Assembly: GCA_014529385.2 (NCBI GenBank)
Contig: CM043952.1
Span: 56,959,619-57,023,618, forward strand
Source: Adiantum capillus-veneris
Taxonomy: Eukaryota; Streptophyta; Polypodiopsida; Polypodiales; Pteridaceae
Reading direction: 5' to 3'
DNA length: 64,000 nt
Shown piece by piece: positions 41,105 to 53,523 of this stretch (position 1 is the first letter of the stretch; each line of letters begins with the position of its first letter). Made by a program: the position numbers and the translations under genes. The notes below the pieces were generated by a model that saw nothing but the letters and a program-made list of their open reading frames with translations, did no database searches and was not told the origin of the DNA.

Positions 41105-44001
41105 TCAGCCGAAGAGACTGAATCGAGCTCTTGTTTCAAGGTGGGGTTCTACCACCACTTCGGATTTTTCTTGATTGTCTCTTACCACAAGCTCCTCAGG
41201 TTTTGCCATACTTTCAAGCTTCGGTTTTTGTTTTTCCAGCATTTCTTGCACGATTCTTTCTAGATTTTGATAAGCTTCAAGCTTAGCTGCTTCCATGTCT
41301 GGAGAATGATAATTTTTCCATTTGTTTTCCATGTTTTGGTCTGCTTTAAGTCCTGCTTGGTAGGTTTCCAAGGTTGCATTAATAGGCTCAAAAATTTTAT
41401 CAACCAAACTTGATCCTCCCGATTTCACGATGGTTTCTTTGATTTCATTTCCAGTTTCTTTTACCTTTTCTTGGAATAACTTCTTTGCTTTCTCCTCGAT
41501 TTTAGCCCGTTGTTTCTATTTTCTCATCTCATACCTTTCTTCTTTTGGTCTTTTGAGAGGAATTTTTTGTATTTTTGAATCATCAGAGGAGTTATGTTTC
41601 TTTTTCTTAGCATGAGCTCTGGTGATTACCTTGATTGGAACAATCGATTCACTCTCAAATGAGCTACTAGGTATCACTTGGACTATGTTTACTATTGTTT
41701 TACCCTTGTTTAAAAGATTTTTAGGACAATCTTTCGGAAAGTGTCCTCCCTTTTTGCAACATTGTATGTGATAAGATTCAACTGGCTTGAGGTTTTTGTC
41801 AAGCTCTGGGCATTCATTTTTCCAATGATCATCTACGCCACAATTATGACAGTTTTCCATTCTTGGCTTAATCATGGGTCTTACCATAGGAGGTCTGACA
41901 CCTTGATTAGCTACATAATACATTGGTGCAAGCTCTTGTGGAGTATAAGTCACAGGTTCTTCCATTGGTGGTGGATGTGATTTATACCAATCTCCTTCTA
42001 CCATTACTGTAGATGGACTAGGCTCAGCATAAGGTGTAACAGGCACTAGTGCTTGTTCATCTATGACTCCTTTTGAATGCATATACTTTACAAGCACTGC
42101 ATTATGTCCCAGATATGGAGGTTGTTGACCCAACACAGGTTGAGGTCTTTCCATACCCATCGGTGGTATTTGAGCTGGTGCCATATTAGGCTGGTATCTG
42201 TACATGGGTTGTCCTTGTGGCCTCATAGGTACATACTGAACATTCCCATCATACTTTGGTCGGTAGTAGCACTCATTGGTCTCGTGGTTGGTCTATTTAC
42301 CCTCGATTGCACACCATTTCTACGGTCTAATTGGTTGTCCCTGTTAAGGTATCCCTTGCCCTGGTCCCCTCATAGGTGCCTTTTGCATGTTATTCATCAT
42401 GTCATTCATCCTTTTGAGCATGCATTCTATGGTTGAAAGTGGTGCTACAGCAGCCGTTCCCACTTGTGCTGGTTTAGTGGATGTTGTTTTCTCACTTTGG
42501 TTATCCTTAGGGACATCTTCTTCGTTGAAAATATCACAATTGTCTCCTAAGTCAATAGCATCTGACACACACTCTTCTAGGGTTGTATGCTTCTTGCTAT
42601 ACAGTATAGCATGAAGTTCTTTGTTTAGCAGTCCCTTTAGAAACAATGATACTAGTCGTTCTTCTGCAATAAAGCAATGTGTTGTTTTATTTGAGTTGCA
42701 CAATCCTTAACAGACTCACCTTGTTTCTGCTTAAAGCTGTAGATTTCAGCTACTATATTGTGTTTGATCCCCGTTTTGAAACAAGCAGCTACAAATCCTT
42801 GAGCTAATGTGTTGAAGTCCATGATCGACCTTGGTGGAATGTTTTGGAACCATGTCAATGCTTTTCCTTCTAATGTCATTCCAAACCCTTCGAATTGAGT
42901 ATGGAAATCAAATATGCGTTTTGCTCTTAGCACTCACTAAAGCTTGCTAAGTGGTCGTATGGATCCCCCGATCCGCTGTATTTTTTGACCTATTTTTGAA
43001 AATTAGCTGGTCTGACACGTCTATTTGGTTCAACTCCTGGTCTCCTGGCAGCTGGTCCTGTTTTGCGAGTCCTTCAAACCAGTCTGTTGAAAATAGCGAC
43101 TCATGTAGCCCTAGACTGGCTTTAGTGTCACTCGATTTTCTACGTGAAGAGGTGGTTTATGGTTTCTTATGATTACCCTCAAAAGATCTCTCATGGTGTT
43201 CATCTCTTGGAATAGTTTCTGGTCCTTGGCCCAATATCCAATTTCTTATTGAATACCCTGGATGTTTGGTTTATTCTAACTTCTCAGGAGTCATCATAAC
43301 AAAGTTGTTGTTATAACAATCCCTAACTAGGTAGGTTGGTAGATCTGCTAGTCCCTTATCCTTGATCTTGAAGATATAAATTATCTTCATGGGTGTTAGT
43401 TGTCTTGATTTGGTATGCGAAGTCCACATAAGATTTTTTACATTTCTATCCTCCCAACAATAGACTCCAATCCTAGGATTATTTGTACTAAGCCGTTTCA
43501 AAGGCTTCAAATCAACTTGATCGTATCCCTCGAATTGTAAAGTTGGTGGTCCTTCTTTGGCTGCCATATATGGAATTATGGTGCTTACTTCTAACCCCCA
43601 TATTCTATCACGTCAAGGTTTTCAACTTGTAAATACTGAGTTCCATTTCTATCCATGTATATTTTTCCTTGTTTGTTTGCTTTGATCTCTTCTTTGAACT
43701 CAATACCATGGTCATCAATGCAGATAGCATACTCTTCGTTAGGATCCAGGTAAACTTGAGCTCCATGACGATTATTCTTATAAAATGATAGTGTATGCTT
43801 ATAGCGCACTGTCGTTCCGGTTTTTGAATGAGTCGAATAAGAAGACATTTCAGATGTTGAATTTAAGAAAGTGTGTGAGACTTCTTCAAGGATAGTGTGC
43901 AAGGAATTGCTTTGATTCATGCTTTCTTTGGTGGATACTCTACTAGAGGTTTCTCCAAATACGCCCTGATTTCCTAGTATAGGACCAGATCTAAGGTTCA
44001 C
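41105..44001 (-). pseudogene. Gag of the C element
   Basis: The likely start is MNLRSGPILGNQG at 44001. The N-terminal domain has HGAQVYLDPNEEYAICIDDH and EGPPTLQFEGYDQVDLKPLK, then RDCYNNNFVMMTPEKLE. The capsid part (42933-42344) has GKALTWFQNIPPRSIMDFN and SLFLKGLLNKELHAILYSKK. The region at 42226-41516 holds a proline-rich stretch and two knuckles, CHNCGVDDHWKNEC (an intact CCHC) and CCKKGGHFPKDC. A C-terminal charged region (41428-41105) includes LKADQNMENKWKNYHSPDM. All blocks have counterparts in element E. At least five frame breaks occur. The protein would package element RNA. Confidence 0.82.
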
Positions 44002-44388
44002 AAAGACTTGTGAAGCTTTGGATAGAGTACTTACCGTCGGATAGAGTACTTGACTTGATTACAACTTTTGTCAAGCTGCTAATTCCTCGTCTACAACCTG
44101 ATTTCTGTATCAATTTTGATCAACTTAGCTATAAAGACTGTGTAGTTTTTGCTAACTATTGTGATTGGTCTATGTGCATCACTTCAATTTGAGCTAGTTT
44201 AGTCGGCAGTTGAGATTTTCAGACATGACTTTGGTAAAAGTCAAAGGATTAATCTGTAACCTGGAAATTGAGTGAACATGTACCAATTTGGATTCGATTA
44301 AACCCAAAATTGCTCGGTGCTTTGTATTATGCTGGTCTAACACTGTACAAGTTCAAAAGTAAAAAATGGTATCTCTCTGTAGCAGTAC

Positions 44389-45400
44389 TAAATAATGAGA
44401 TTATTTACTTTTGTCAAATTTTTACACTTTTTGTCTTGGTTTGCCAAGTATACAACCTGTTAAGGTCTTTGGACAAGTTTCAACAAGTTTGGACAAAATC
44501 TGTTCAAGTTTATCAACTATTTCGTGTCCGCAGACTCTGATTTCAAGAAACTAGTTAAGTCTCACTTTTGTGATCCAAATTTCACCAAAATTGATTTGTG
44601 GGGTCTACTTGATATGCTTGACCTTGTGGTATGCTCAAATATGCAAGATTGCCAATTTCTGAAGCAGACATAAATAATTGCAATTATTTACTCTAGTTAA
44701 TTTTTCACCAGTTTTTGTCCCAATCTTGACATAGATCTGTTAAGGACCTCTACTTAAGGTCTCTAGCCAAGTTTCATAAAGTTTGGACAATTTTTGTTCA
44801 AATGGCCATCAGTTTTGCGTCCGCAGATTGACTTTGCAAATTTGGTCACAATTTTCAATCCAATGATCCAAATCTTACCAAATTTGCTTCGTGGGCTTAT
44901 TACAACTTGTTAAAACTAGTGGTATGCTAACTTGGTCAAAAAAGTTTAAAATTGGGACAAATGTAAATAATCGTAATTATTTACTTCTGGCAAATTTTTG
45001 CATCTTTTTGGTCAAGTGAGCATGTACACATGTCTATCACATCAATATAAGCCAATGAATCAAGTTTTATTGAGTTTGGACAATTTTTTTTTCAATTTAC
45101 ACTCAAGTTCTCGAAAGTCACTACAAACTTTAGTTTTTACCCAGTTTTTTGCCAGTTTGGTTATCCAAATCCAATGTGCTTCTACAAAAGTTGTTTGTAC
45201 ACATGCAATGAGTCACTGGTATCAACCTTGGTCAATTTTGAGCTGAAAGTAAATAATTGCAGTTATATACTTCAGGATTAATATGAACATTTTTTACACT
45301 TTTTCAATGGACAGTCTTTTCATGAGTTATTTGAAGCCTGTGAATCAAGTAAAAACTTAATTTGGCTTAAAATATCAAGAAAAAGTAAATAATCTGAATT
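44389..45400 (-). repeat. Tandem array with TAAATAAT...ATTATTTA palindromes upstream of gag
   Basis: Five units each contain a palindrome. They are 44389-44407 (arms TAAATAAT and ATTATTTA around GAG), 44671-44690 (TAAATAATTGCAATTATTTA, perfect), 44963-44984 (9-bp arms around CGTA), 45249-45270 (degenerate) and about 45385-45405 (half site). Centres are about 282, 293, 286 and 135 bp apart. Flanks repeat recognisably, for example AGTTTGGACAA, CGTCCGCAGA-type blocks and AATTTTT after each palindrome. No ORF of note lies here. Confidence 0.9.
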
Positions 45401-46260
45401 TTTGCAAACTCTTGAAATTTTTACCTCAATGTGTCCTTGAGCTTACCCACTGTTTCATACAACTTTTAACACTAGTTATGTAATTGGACACTTAAGTATC
45501 CTCAGACACTTAAGTGTTCTGTTTTTCTACCAAGTTTTGGCAATTTATTTGTCAAGCTAGAAAGAAGTTTTTTACACCTTGCTTCTACCATAGATTGGTT
45601 ATGAGGGAAAGAAAACACTTGATTTTTCTCCATATCAAAATTCAATCTGTATGGAGAGAATTCTGCTAAGTTTTAAGATATAAATTTTAGTAAAATTTCA
45701 AGCTGTTTTACCAAAAAAATCATAAAATTATTATATCTTTTTGTAGAGATGGCCTTTTTTATGTTTATAAAAGCCAAGAATTAGCACTTAGTGTGACAAA
45801 ACAATGGAATGCACTTCAAAGATAAGTTTCAAAGTCACATGCAAGCTATAGACATAATTTCATACTTGAGCACGTGCTGAATAAAAGCATAATTTAGGTC
45901 TTCCAAAGGTCTCCTCATGGAATTGGTACTATTCTAGTGCAATTTGACAACTACAAATGACTTTATATGTTTAAACCAAGAAACTACGTATTTTTGGGCT
46001 CCCTAACTCAATTAAATCTCGTTGCTTGAACTCTATCTTGAATTGTTTATCGTGCAAAAACTCTTGAAAATCCTGAGTTCTCCATAATAACATTGAAACC
46101 AAGGTTTTAGGCACCCCAATTGTGTATGCACCATGTACTTTGATACATTTAGTTGATCTACTGATAGCCGTTTTTCGGCTTTCCATAATTGTCATAGTGA
46201 GCTACCTCACCCTACCAAAATCACCCAAAGACTGTGGCTATCCCTACCATTTCACTGTAC
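45401..46260. other. Region beyond the C array, no recognisable LTR or gene
   Basis: A 74-codon minus-strand ORF (45971-46195) with VHGAYTIGVPKTLVSMLLW is present but unrecognised. I looked for a tRNA-Asp or tRNA-iMet PBS on the minus strand and did not find one. This is where the 5' LTR of the C element would be expected. Confidence 0.5.
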
Positions 46261-47780
46261 ATAGGCGTGTGTGAGTTAGGGGACTTTCCCCATATTTTCT
46301 TAAAAACCCTTAGCTAGCAAGTCACTGGGCTAGTTGAGCCAAAAAAATAAAAAAAAATAAAAAAATAAAAAATATTACGGCCCATTTGTGTGTAAATATT
46401 GCATTGTATATCTGGCCTAAATATAGGGATTTTTATAATTATTCTAGTATTTTATTTAAATATTTAGGTGTGTGTTTTATTAAACCTGTGTATGCCTTCT
46501 TTCATCCTCTTACACCATAAGTATATTTTTTGCCAACGTGTACATTCTCTAACCTCATATTTTTCTTTTATACAAATCACTCTCACATTTTCATCCTCAC
46601 CCTCGTGAAAATAAAAAATGATTTCTACTCCCTTAGTCACGTTTATTATATTATTTTCATTTACTTGCATACCTTTTCCTCTTACACCCAAAATAATACA
46701 AAGAGTGACCATATCATATGATTTCAATATCTTTCCATATCCATAATTTCTCCATATTTTTATTATTATTTTTACTCATTATTCTAACACCATGTGCTCA
46801 TTGAGCTAAAATCCATGAATAGTCCATACACTAGTCCCACCATGTATATATTGCTTTATTCACCAATAATCCTCCTCCATGCATGTGTAAAGGGCAACTT
46901 GGATGCTTTGTATTATGATATGACAAAGGAGGGGCTCACTCTTGGATGCATTGTACAAATTCAACAAAGGAGGGGGCCACTAAAAGACTTTTGCAGACAT
47001 AAAAAATAGGCTTTTTGGTGAGATTTTTGGCACCCATTTCCACTCTGAATTTGGAGCGGTGGTCAAAAGAGAAAATGTAGCCCACAAACTGAATAATCAC
47101 TTCAAAAATTTTGGTGATTTTTGGAGCAACCACCGGTGAGCTAGGATTTTTTGAGCGGACCCTAGTTTGCCCACTTTTCTCACAAGTAGCCTATAGTTTT
47201 CTCTCACCTCTTTCCACACTTCTACACACACACACACACACACACAGACACATTCCTCTCAATCCCTCACTCAAACCTGCACCTTCAATGGTTTCTCTCA
47301 CCTTATTCACCATTAACCTCCCCTCTTACTCCCATAGCTCTCATATGAGCTCTACATGTACATACACCATCTCTATGCCTCTCTCTATTACTTCCAAAGT
47401 ACAATTCCATCTTACCCCTTCTCTATATACATAAAATTCAGCATGTAAACCAAGCTTAACCTCTGAAAATCAAGAGATCTCATCAACCAAATTACCATTT
47501 TCATCGCGATAATCAACCTTGGCGGTGGTGGTGTAAAGAAGAGAAGACAAAGAAGAAGATCGATAGTCATTTTGAGAACCTACACAAGTAAGTCAAAAAT
47601 TTCTTCAAGCTTCACCATCACAAGGATTTCCTCACTTCATTCAACCATCCACCCCATTCTACCCATTGTAAATATATCATTAACTTTCTAGTGATTACTA
47701 ACCCTAACCACTAACATACTAACACAAAATAGCCATTGACCTAACCATAAAAGACACCTCACCTAAAGACGTGCATAGTA

Positions 47781-47828
<48 letters not shown>

Positions 47829-47956
47829 TTCTTAAAACTCTACTTTCACCTTATCTACCATCACTAATGCTCTCTTTTGAGCCCACATCGATGACTCAAG
47901 CAGACAAAGAAGGCCCACAATGTTTTGATATTCAAAAAAATCATAATCCTAATTTG
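46261..47956. other. AT-rich intergenic DNA with microsatellites
   Basis: No gene is recognised. It contains an A/T block (AAAAAAATAAAAAAAAAT at about 46340-46370), an (AC) run at 47224-47246 and a (TC) run at 47787-47827. Open frames are short and of biased composition. Confidence 0.6.
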
Positions 47957-48500
47957 TTAGCTTGTAAATTAGGATTTCCAATAATCTTAATGAGGGGTCT
48001 CCAACCTATAAATAGGCCCCTCTCCTTCTTGTAAGACAACCTCCAATATCTCACATAGCACCCCAACAGCTCTATGCGTGATGAGAGACTTAGGTGTATC
48101 AACCACTTTGTGAGCTTCACTCTTGGTGTGAGAGAAGCTTTCAAGCTACACATTGCAAGTGAAAGAGCATGAGTTCAAAATCTCAAAACCACTATTGTAT
48201 ATGTTCCTCCATCATCAATAAATTGAGGTTTGGTGCATCAAAGGCGTGATTCGACGTTCAAATCTTCGTCCTTCCACTTGTGCGATACGGTTTAGTGAAT
48301 TCAAGGTGACTTGTGTACTTTGAGTTTTATCGTTTATCTTGTTTTAGAAAGTGCTTTAGTGTGTTTTCATTGCCAATTTTGTGTCCATTGTAAGAGGGTA
48401 TTGTGGTGAGAGATCTCCCACACCCTAAGACAGTGTGTGTGTGTAAGCAATGTTTAGCATTCACTAAGCATTGAGTGAGTTTTGTACAAGCTCTACGATA
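47957..48500 (+). promoter_or_regulatory. Promoter- or LTR-like stretch with TATA box and polyadenylation signal
   Basis: TGTTAGCTTGTAAATTAGG leads to TATAAATAGGCCCCTC at 48007, followed about 210 bp downstream by AATAAA (48217-48222) and T-rich sequence. This spacing resembles the U3-R-U5 organisation of a plant LTR. No partner LTR, PBS or downstream coding remnant was found, so it may be a solo LTR or a host promoter. Confidence 0.4.
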
Positions 48501-49849
48501 GCAACATAACAAACCATCTCCATTTGCAAGTCACAAATAAGGTATTACGCAAGATCCATTCCTCTCTCTCTCTTCCTTTTGCTCTAGCTCTCTCTGGCCC
48601 ATTTTATGTGAGTCTTAGTGTGAGGTTGCTTGTGTGTGTTTTGTGGCGCATCCTCTTGGTTGTGCCCAAATCTCTCTTGCGTCCTAGTTCGCATACTATA
48701 ACTAGGTGGTGCCCCTTCATTTGTTTGGCTGTGGGTTTGTTGTTGTTGTTTCTTGCTTGTGGTTGCCCCAGCCCCAATTGAGCAGCACGGGAGCCTTGAG
48801 AGGTGTTTAGAGGTCGCCTCTCTTGTTGCCTGTCCCAGACCACCTCACTACGTGAAAAGTTTGATATTATTTGAGGTTTTTAATGCTTATGTCTCAAGAA
48901 TGAAAATATGAAAGTTTTCTCTTATGTAGTTATGAATATTTAAAATGATCTAATAATTGTTGCATACCAAAGCTCTTCTACTTGCCACCTTGAGTGCTCA
49001 ATGGAAAATGCAAGCAATGTATCACTTTCTAAAACTCACAAATATATCAAAACATATTTTTCTTTGTATACAACGATATGCTTGAAATGACCATATCAAA
49101 CACAAGGAACTTTCCATATTTTATATACTCCAAAATCAATTTTTTTGCACATGAAACTTTTAATTATCTATAGAAAAATTGTGGAAGAGTCACCTAAAAT
49201 TTTTAAGAAGGTCGCTTCATTTTTTCTTGAGCTTATAAAGGCGATTTCCTCAAAGTGTCAATTGCAGTCTTACGAGGGTCAATTTGATGAGTATAGTTCT
49301 TGATCATGATAGATTCTAAAATGCAAGGTTATATTTTTAAAAGACCCTTAAGCTAACATATTTAAGCATATCAAGAGGGTTTTCTTAGATAAATTGTCTA
49401 ATGCAAGTAGTTTTTAATAAAAATTTGTTAATAAAAGGATACTTAAAGTGTGCTGTTTTGGTATCAAACTAGTGTTAAGCATACTCTCCAGTCGGATTGA
49501 GTGGTTTGTAGTCTTTTCGTGGTATTTCTAGCCGTAGACCTAAATTTTTGCAACTTCAAATAACAACTTTGAATGATTCTTTCGGAGAGAGCAATGTTCT
49601 AAAATCCACCTCGAATCCTACTTACCCCACTCCTAGGTTCTCATGCAATGGGGTTGTGGAACATGTCCACAAACACTCGTTTTCTTGTTTTTTATGGTTT
49701 TCTGAGCATTTAAGACTTGTCTCGTCTATCAATCATCCTCAAAATTCTAATTTAGTTCTACAATCCTACAATCCTAAAGTCCTAAGGACACTCAACAAGT
49801 ACAACTTACCTCCAAGCTAAGACACAACACAAGACAACAATCTTAGGCT
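48501..49849. other. Intergenic DNA, no gene recognised
   Basis: Apart from a few short open frames and CT-rich runs near 48560-48595, I see no coding motif or clear repeat. Part of the right end may belong to the 3' LTR of element H, whose left boundary cannot be fixed. Confidence 0.5.
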
Positions 49850-50109
49850 ATGCGATTTCTAAAAGAAAGTGTTTACTCTAGGAGATCCTTGAAAGAAAAG
49901 ATGCAAGCAGTGCGATGCAGGAGCCAGAGAGCGAGCAGAGAGAGAGAGAGAGAATGAGTATGCTGTTTGGAAGGGGGAGAGCCAAAAGATTATTAGCCCC
50001 CAATTATTATTATGCACATATATAATAAGTGGCTCAAGTGTGTATAACTATACACTTGGGTTAGTAGTCGTTAGATGGGTGACCGGACATGGCCAGCATA
50101 AACCTAACA
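49850..50109 (-). repeat. 3' LTR of element H (left boundary uncertain)
   Basis: The LTR start is marked by TGTTAGGTTT at 50109 reading left, preceded on the minus strand by the PPT-like AAGTGCGAGA. Inside are an (AG) run (about 49938-49956 on the plus strand) and TTATATATGTGC. No second copy exists to define its end. Confidence 0.55.
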
Positions 50110-50184
50110 ATCTCGCACTTGATGGCCAATGTGGGAGGCCAAAAAAAAAAAGAGTGAGGAAGTATACTTCTCACTCAATGCCCA

Positions 50185-51909
50185 TCAACTCACGACAGTG
50201 TTGAAATTGATGGCTGGAGAGACTCTTGGTGAGTGCTCCACTGTGTTTTCTGACGTAGGAATCTTCACTAAGTCAATGCTCTTGTTTGCAAAGCATTCCC
50301 GACTGAAGTGATAACACACATCAATGTGTTTCGTTCTGGAATGAAACACTGGATTCTTAGCCGCACTCTGACTGTCCCAATGAAGAACTGGTAAACACTG
50401 CTCTAGTCCAAGATCCTTCACTAGGCGAGCAAGCCAAATAGCTTCTTTGCATGCTTCACTCAATGCAACATACTCCGCCTCTGTAGTGGAAATGGATGTA
50501 TAGTCTTGAAGTACTCATCTCCAAGAAATAGCAGAACCAGAAAATGTGTAAATCCAACCCATTGTGGATTTACGATTGTCAACATAGCCTGCATAATCAC
50601 TGTCTACATATCCCTTAATGGATAACTCTCCACCACCATAGCATAACTGTCTATCTGCTATGCCACTCAAGTATCTGAGAATCGACTTGATAGCATCCCA
50701 ATACTTTTTACCAGGGTTAGACATAAATCTGCTGATAACTCCCACTGCATGTGAAATGTTAGGTCTCGTAGACACCATGGCATACATACGACTACCACAA
50801 GCTGAAGCATAAGGAATTTTAGCCATCTCAGCTTTTTCCTCAACAGATTTGGGACAATCATTCTTACTAAGTTTCAGATAAGCAGGCAATGGGGTACTCA
50901 ATGCCTTCCCCTTCTGCATGTTGAAACGATCAAGAACCTTGTGCACATACTCCTTTTGAGAAAGGTATAACAACCTCTTCTTATGGTCACGAGTAATGCG
51001 CATACCCAAAATGTGATTGGCTTCACCCAAATCTTTCATGTCACATTTACTCTTCAGCTTGGTTTTCAAGTCAGCAATGTCTTTCTTGGAATGACCAGCA
51101 ATGAGCATGTCATCCGCATAAAGTATAAGCATAATAAGCTTTCCATTGGGTTGTATTTTCACATAAAGACATGGATCCTCATTATTGCATTCATAGTCAA
51201 GGGAACGCATGAATGTATCAAACTTGTGATACCATTGTCTGGATGATTGCTTCAAGCCATAGAGACTTTTTAGAAGCTAACATACCAAATGTTCCTTTCC
51301 CTTTTGCACAAACCCTTCAGGTTGCTGCATATAAATATCTTCCTCAAGATCACCATGTAAGAAAGCGGTAATAACATCCATTTGATCAAGCTCCATATCT
51401 TCAGTGGCAACCAAAGCAAGCAACATTCTCAGTGTCGTCACCTTGACCACTGGAGAAAAGATTTCCTGGAAATCTACACAATATTTTTGCTTGAAACCTT
51501 TGGCCACTAAACGAGCTTTGTAATTCTCAACATTGAATGCAATCTTCTTCTTGTAAACCCATTTACAAGGCAAAGATTTCCTACCTTTTTGCAATGGAAC
51601 AAGTTCCCATGTTTTGTTATTTGCAATACTGGATAACTCCCTCTTCATAGCATGTTCCCACTGAACCTTATCATTGGCTAGCATAGCCTCTTTGTAACAA
51701 GAAGGCTCACCACTATCTGCCAGCAACACAAAGTCCACGCCTGGAACAAACTGTTCTGACGGATGTGAGACTCTTTGAGATCTCCTCGGCTGATCAGAGC
51801 TTGTACTAGCCTGTGTAGTAATTGGCTCTGGAGCTATCTGTGTAGGAAGTGATACATTGGAAAACGTCACTTTCTGGAATTCAACCTCTTTCGTTGGCTG
51901 CTTATGCAT
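50185..51909 (-). pseudogene. Copia reverse transcriptase and RNase H of element H
   Basis: The RT N-terminus (51909-51277) has RKSLPCKWVYKKKIA, YKARLVAKGFKQKYCVDFQE and QMDVITAFLHGDLEEDIYMQ. The second ORF (51255-50515) has the intact catalytic box LYADD near 51120-51109, DLGEANHILGMRI and STPLPAYLKLSK. RNase H follows (EACKEAIWLARLVKDL, LHWDSQSA, KHIDVCYHF), ending in a divergent tail (NTVEHSPRVSP) where copia elements normally have NPAD..TK. Frame breaks occur at about 51265 and 50500. Activity is unlikely, though the RT core is well preserved. Confidence 0.88.
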
Positions 51910-51937
51910 CTTGGTCTCATTGAAGACAACATCACTG

Positions 51938-53318
51938 CTACGGATTACTGATCAACTTTTCGGATCCCATAAACGATAGCCAAATTGACCATCTACACCA
52001 TAGCCAATAAAGATGCATTTCCTGGCTTAGGGTCAAGCTTAGCACACAACTCCTTGGGTACATGCGCATAAGCTTCTCAGCCAAATGTATAGAGTTTTTC
52101 ATAAGACAACTTATGTCCTGACCATAACTCCAAAGGTACACAAAACTGTAATGAAGCATGTGGTGATCTATTGATCAAATACACAGCAGTGTATAATGCT
52201 TCAGCCCAAAACGCTTGCGGTAAATTAGCCTGTGATAGCATAGACATAAGCCTCTCTTGGATGGTCCTATTCATTCATTCGACAACACCATTTTGTGCAG
52301 GGGTAAAAGGAGCTGTAAACTCACGCTTAATTCCCCTACTTGAACAGAAGTCTGCAAACTCTTTGGAGACATATTCTCCACCATTGTCTGAGCGTAAAGC
52401 TTTCAACTTATGTTCAGATTGAGTTTCCACACTAGATAAGAACTTTTTGAAACAAGAAAAAGTCTCATCTTTAGACTTCATGGCATAAACCCAAACATGT
52501 CGTGTTGCATCGTCAATGAATGTAACATAATAAGACGCACCACCATGGGATTTAAAAGGCATAGGCCCACATAAATCACTACGCACAAGCTCTAAGGGCT
52601 TTCTTTCTTCGTCTAAGGGCTTTCTTTCTTTGTCAAAAGACTATGCACGATGTGCTCGTGTTTGCTTACCATATTGACAGTGTTCACAAAAGGGAAAATC
52701 AGAAAATGATAAAGACGGTAAGTAGCCCAAATGAGAAAGAGTTTCCATTCCCTTCTTTGACATATGACCTAACCGGCTATGCCACAAAGCAACAGTTGGC
52801 AGCTCGGTTACAGAAAGAACACTGTTCTTGTCAGATACATAAAGAGGATAAAGTGTACCAACTTTAGAACCATGGGCTAAAATAAGACGACCTTTCACAA
52901 TACGCCAAGACTGCTGATGAAAAGTGACTTTGTAACCCAAGTCATCAAGACGTCCAACCGAAATCAAATTTTGTGTCAAAGCTCGAACATGACGCACATT
53001 ATGTATGGTAAACCTCACCCCATTTGCCATAACCATAGCAATATCACCTATGCCCACAATGTCACAAGAGTAGCTGTCACCTAGCGTAACAGTGCCAATG
53101 GTTTCCTCATATGTAGTAAACCAATGCCTATGAGGTGTGACATGCAACGAAGCGCCCGAATCAAGAATCCATGTATGGGACACTTCATCACTAACAAGTA
53201 GCTCTGCTGGCATAGAACTCTGCAAAGATAGAGTTTCTTGTGCATCATAAAATACATCATTATTTTCAGTCAACATATTGATGTCTTGTGCATCAAAATC
53301 ATCTTGCACTATGTTCAA
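51938..53318 (-). pseudogene. Copia protease and integrase of element H
   Basis: The ORF at 53318-52641 starts with NMLTENNDVFYDAQETLS, followed by the intact protease active site TWILDSGASLHVTPHRHWF. The pre-integrase segment (LWHSRLGHMSKKGM) and zinc module (FPFCEHCQYGKQTR) come next. The integrase core (52586-52275) has MRSDLCGPMPFKS, LRSDNGGEYVSKEF and FTPAQNGVVE, so all three acidic residues remain; a stop follows the glutamate. The C-terminal part (52274-51938) has ELWSGHKLSYEKLYTFG and then frame breaks. An insertion near 52600-52640 duplicates a short ERKPLD-like segment. Confidence 0.87.
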
Positions 53319-53523
53319 TTCTTCAATCTTAATCGAACTCTTTGGTTTCTCCTCTTTATCATCATTGTCTTTGTCTTTGCCTTTGCCTTTACCTTTGTCA
53401 CGCTTCCAAGCATAACAATCCTTCTTTATGTGACCAAACTTATCACAATAATGGCATTGAACATTGCGACGACCAGGAGACTTTGATCTACCCTTTGAAG
53501 CATCTCTATTTCCCTCTCTCTTG
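53319..53523 (-). pseudogene. C-terminal end of copia gag of element H
   Basis: The minus strand reads GNRDASKGRSKSPGRRNVQ followed by the intact knuckle CHYCDKFGHIKKDC and a lysine/aspartate-rich linker (KGKGKGKDKDNDDKEEK). The frame is open right up to the boundary with LTR B2 at 53523, so the break happened inside the basic region ahead of the knuckle. The capsid part is not found beyond the LTR. Confidence 0.8.

Larger units (their letters stand above)
25123..46260 (-). mobile_element. Assembly C/B: large minus-strand Tat/Athila-like Ty3 element or elements
   Basis: In the minus direction the order is a palindromic leader array (45400-44389), gag (44001-41105), linker, RT and RNase H (40070-38530), integrase (38524-37011) and a retropepsin-like segment (36940-36400). 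An unknown ORF follows, split by element D (36389-35971 then 30731-30450). Then come further ORFs (30010-29305), a second array with the same palindrome (29170-28588), another long ORF (28430-25653), a polypurine tract and a 490-bp LTR (25613-25123). The shared palindrome on both sides argues for one giant element. The odd place of the protease argues for two joined elements. No matching 5' LTR or PBS was found near 46 kb. Confidence 0.55.
49850..53523 (-). mobile_element. Element H: 5'-truncated Ty1/copia retrotransposon
   Basis: In the minus direction it has the gag C-terminus with zinc knuckle, protease, integrase, RT, RNase H, a PPT and the start of a 3' LTR (TGTTAGGTTTATGC from 50109). 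It ends abruptly at 53523, where the reading frame of gag runs straight into LTR B2. No 5' LTR, PBS or capsid part is present. It is related to element G in all domains but clearly diverged. The left end of the 3' LTR is not determined; 49850 is an approximate limit. Confidence 0.85.

Noticed and set aside
46261-49849. Host protein-coding gene in the long gap between retroelements
   Set aside because: Open frames are short, biased or in microsatellites, with no recognisable domain or consistent exon pattern. Only a promoter/LTR-like stretch near 48007 is kept, at low confidence.
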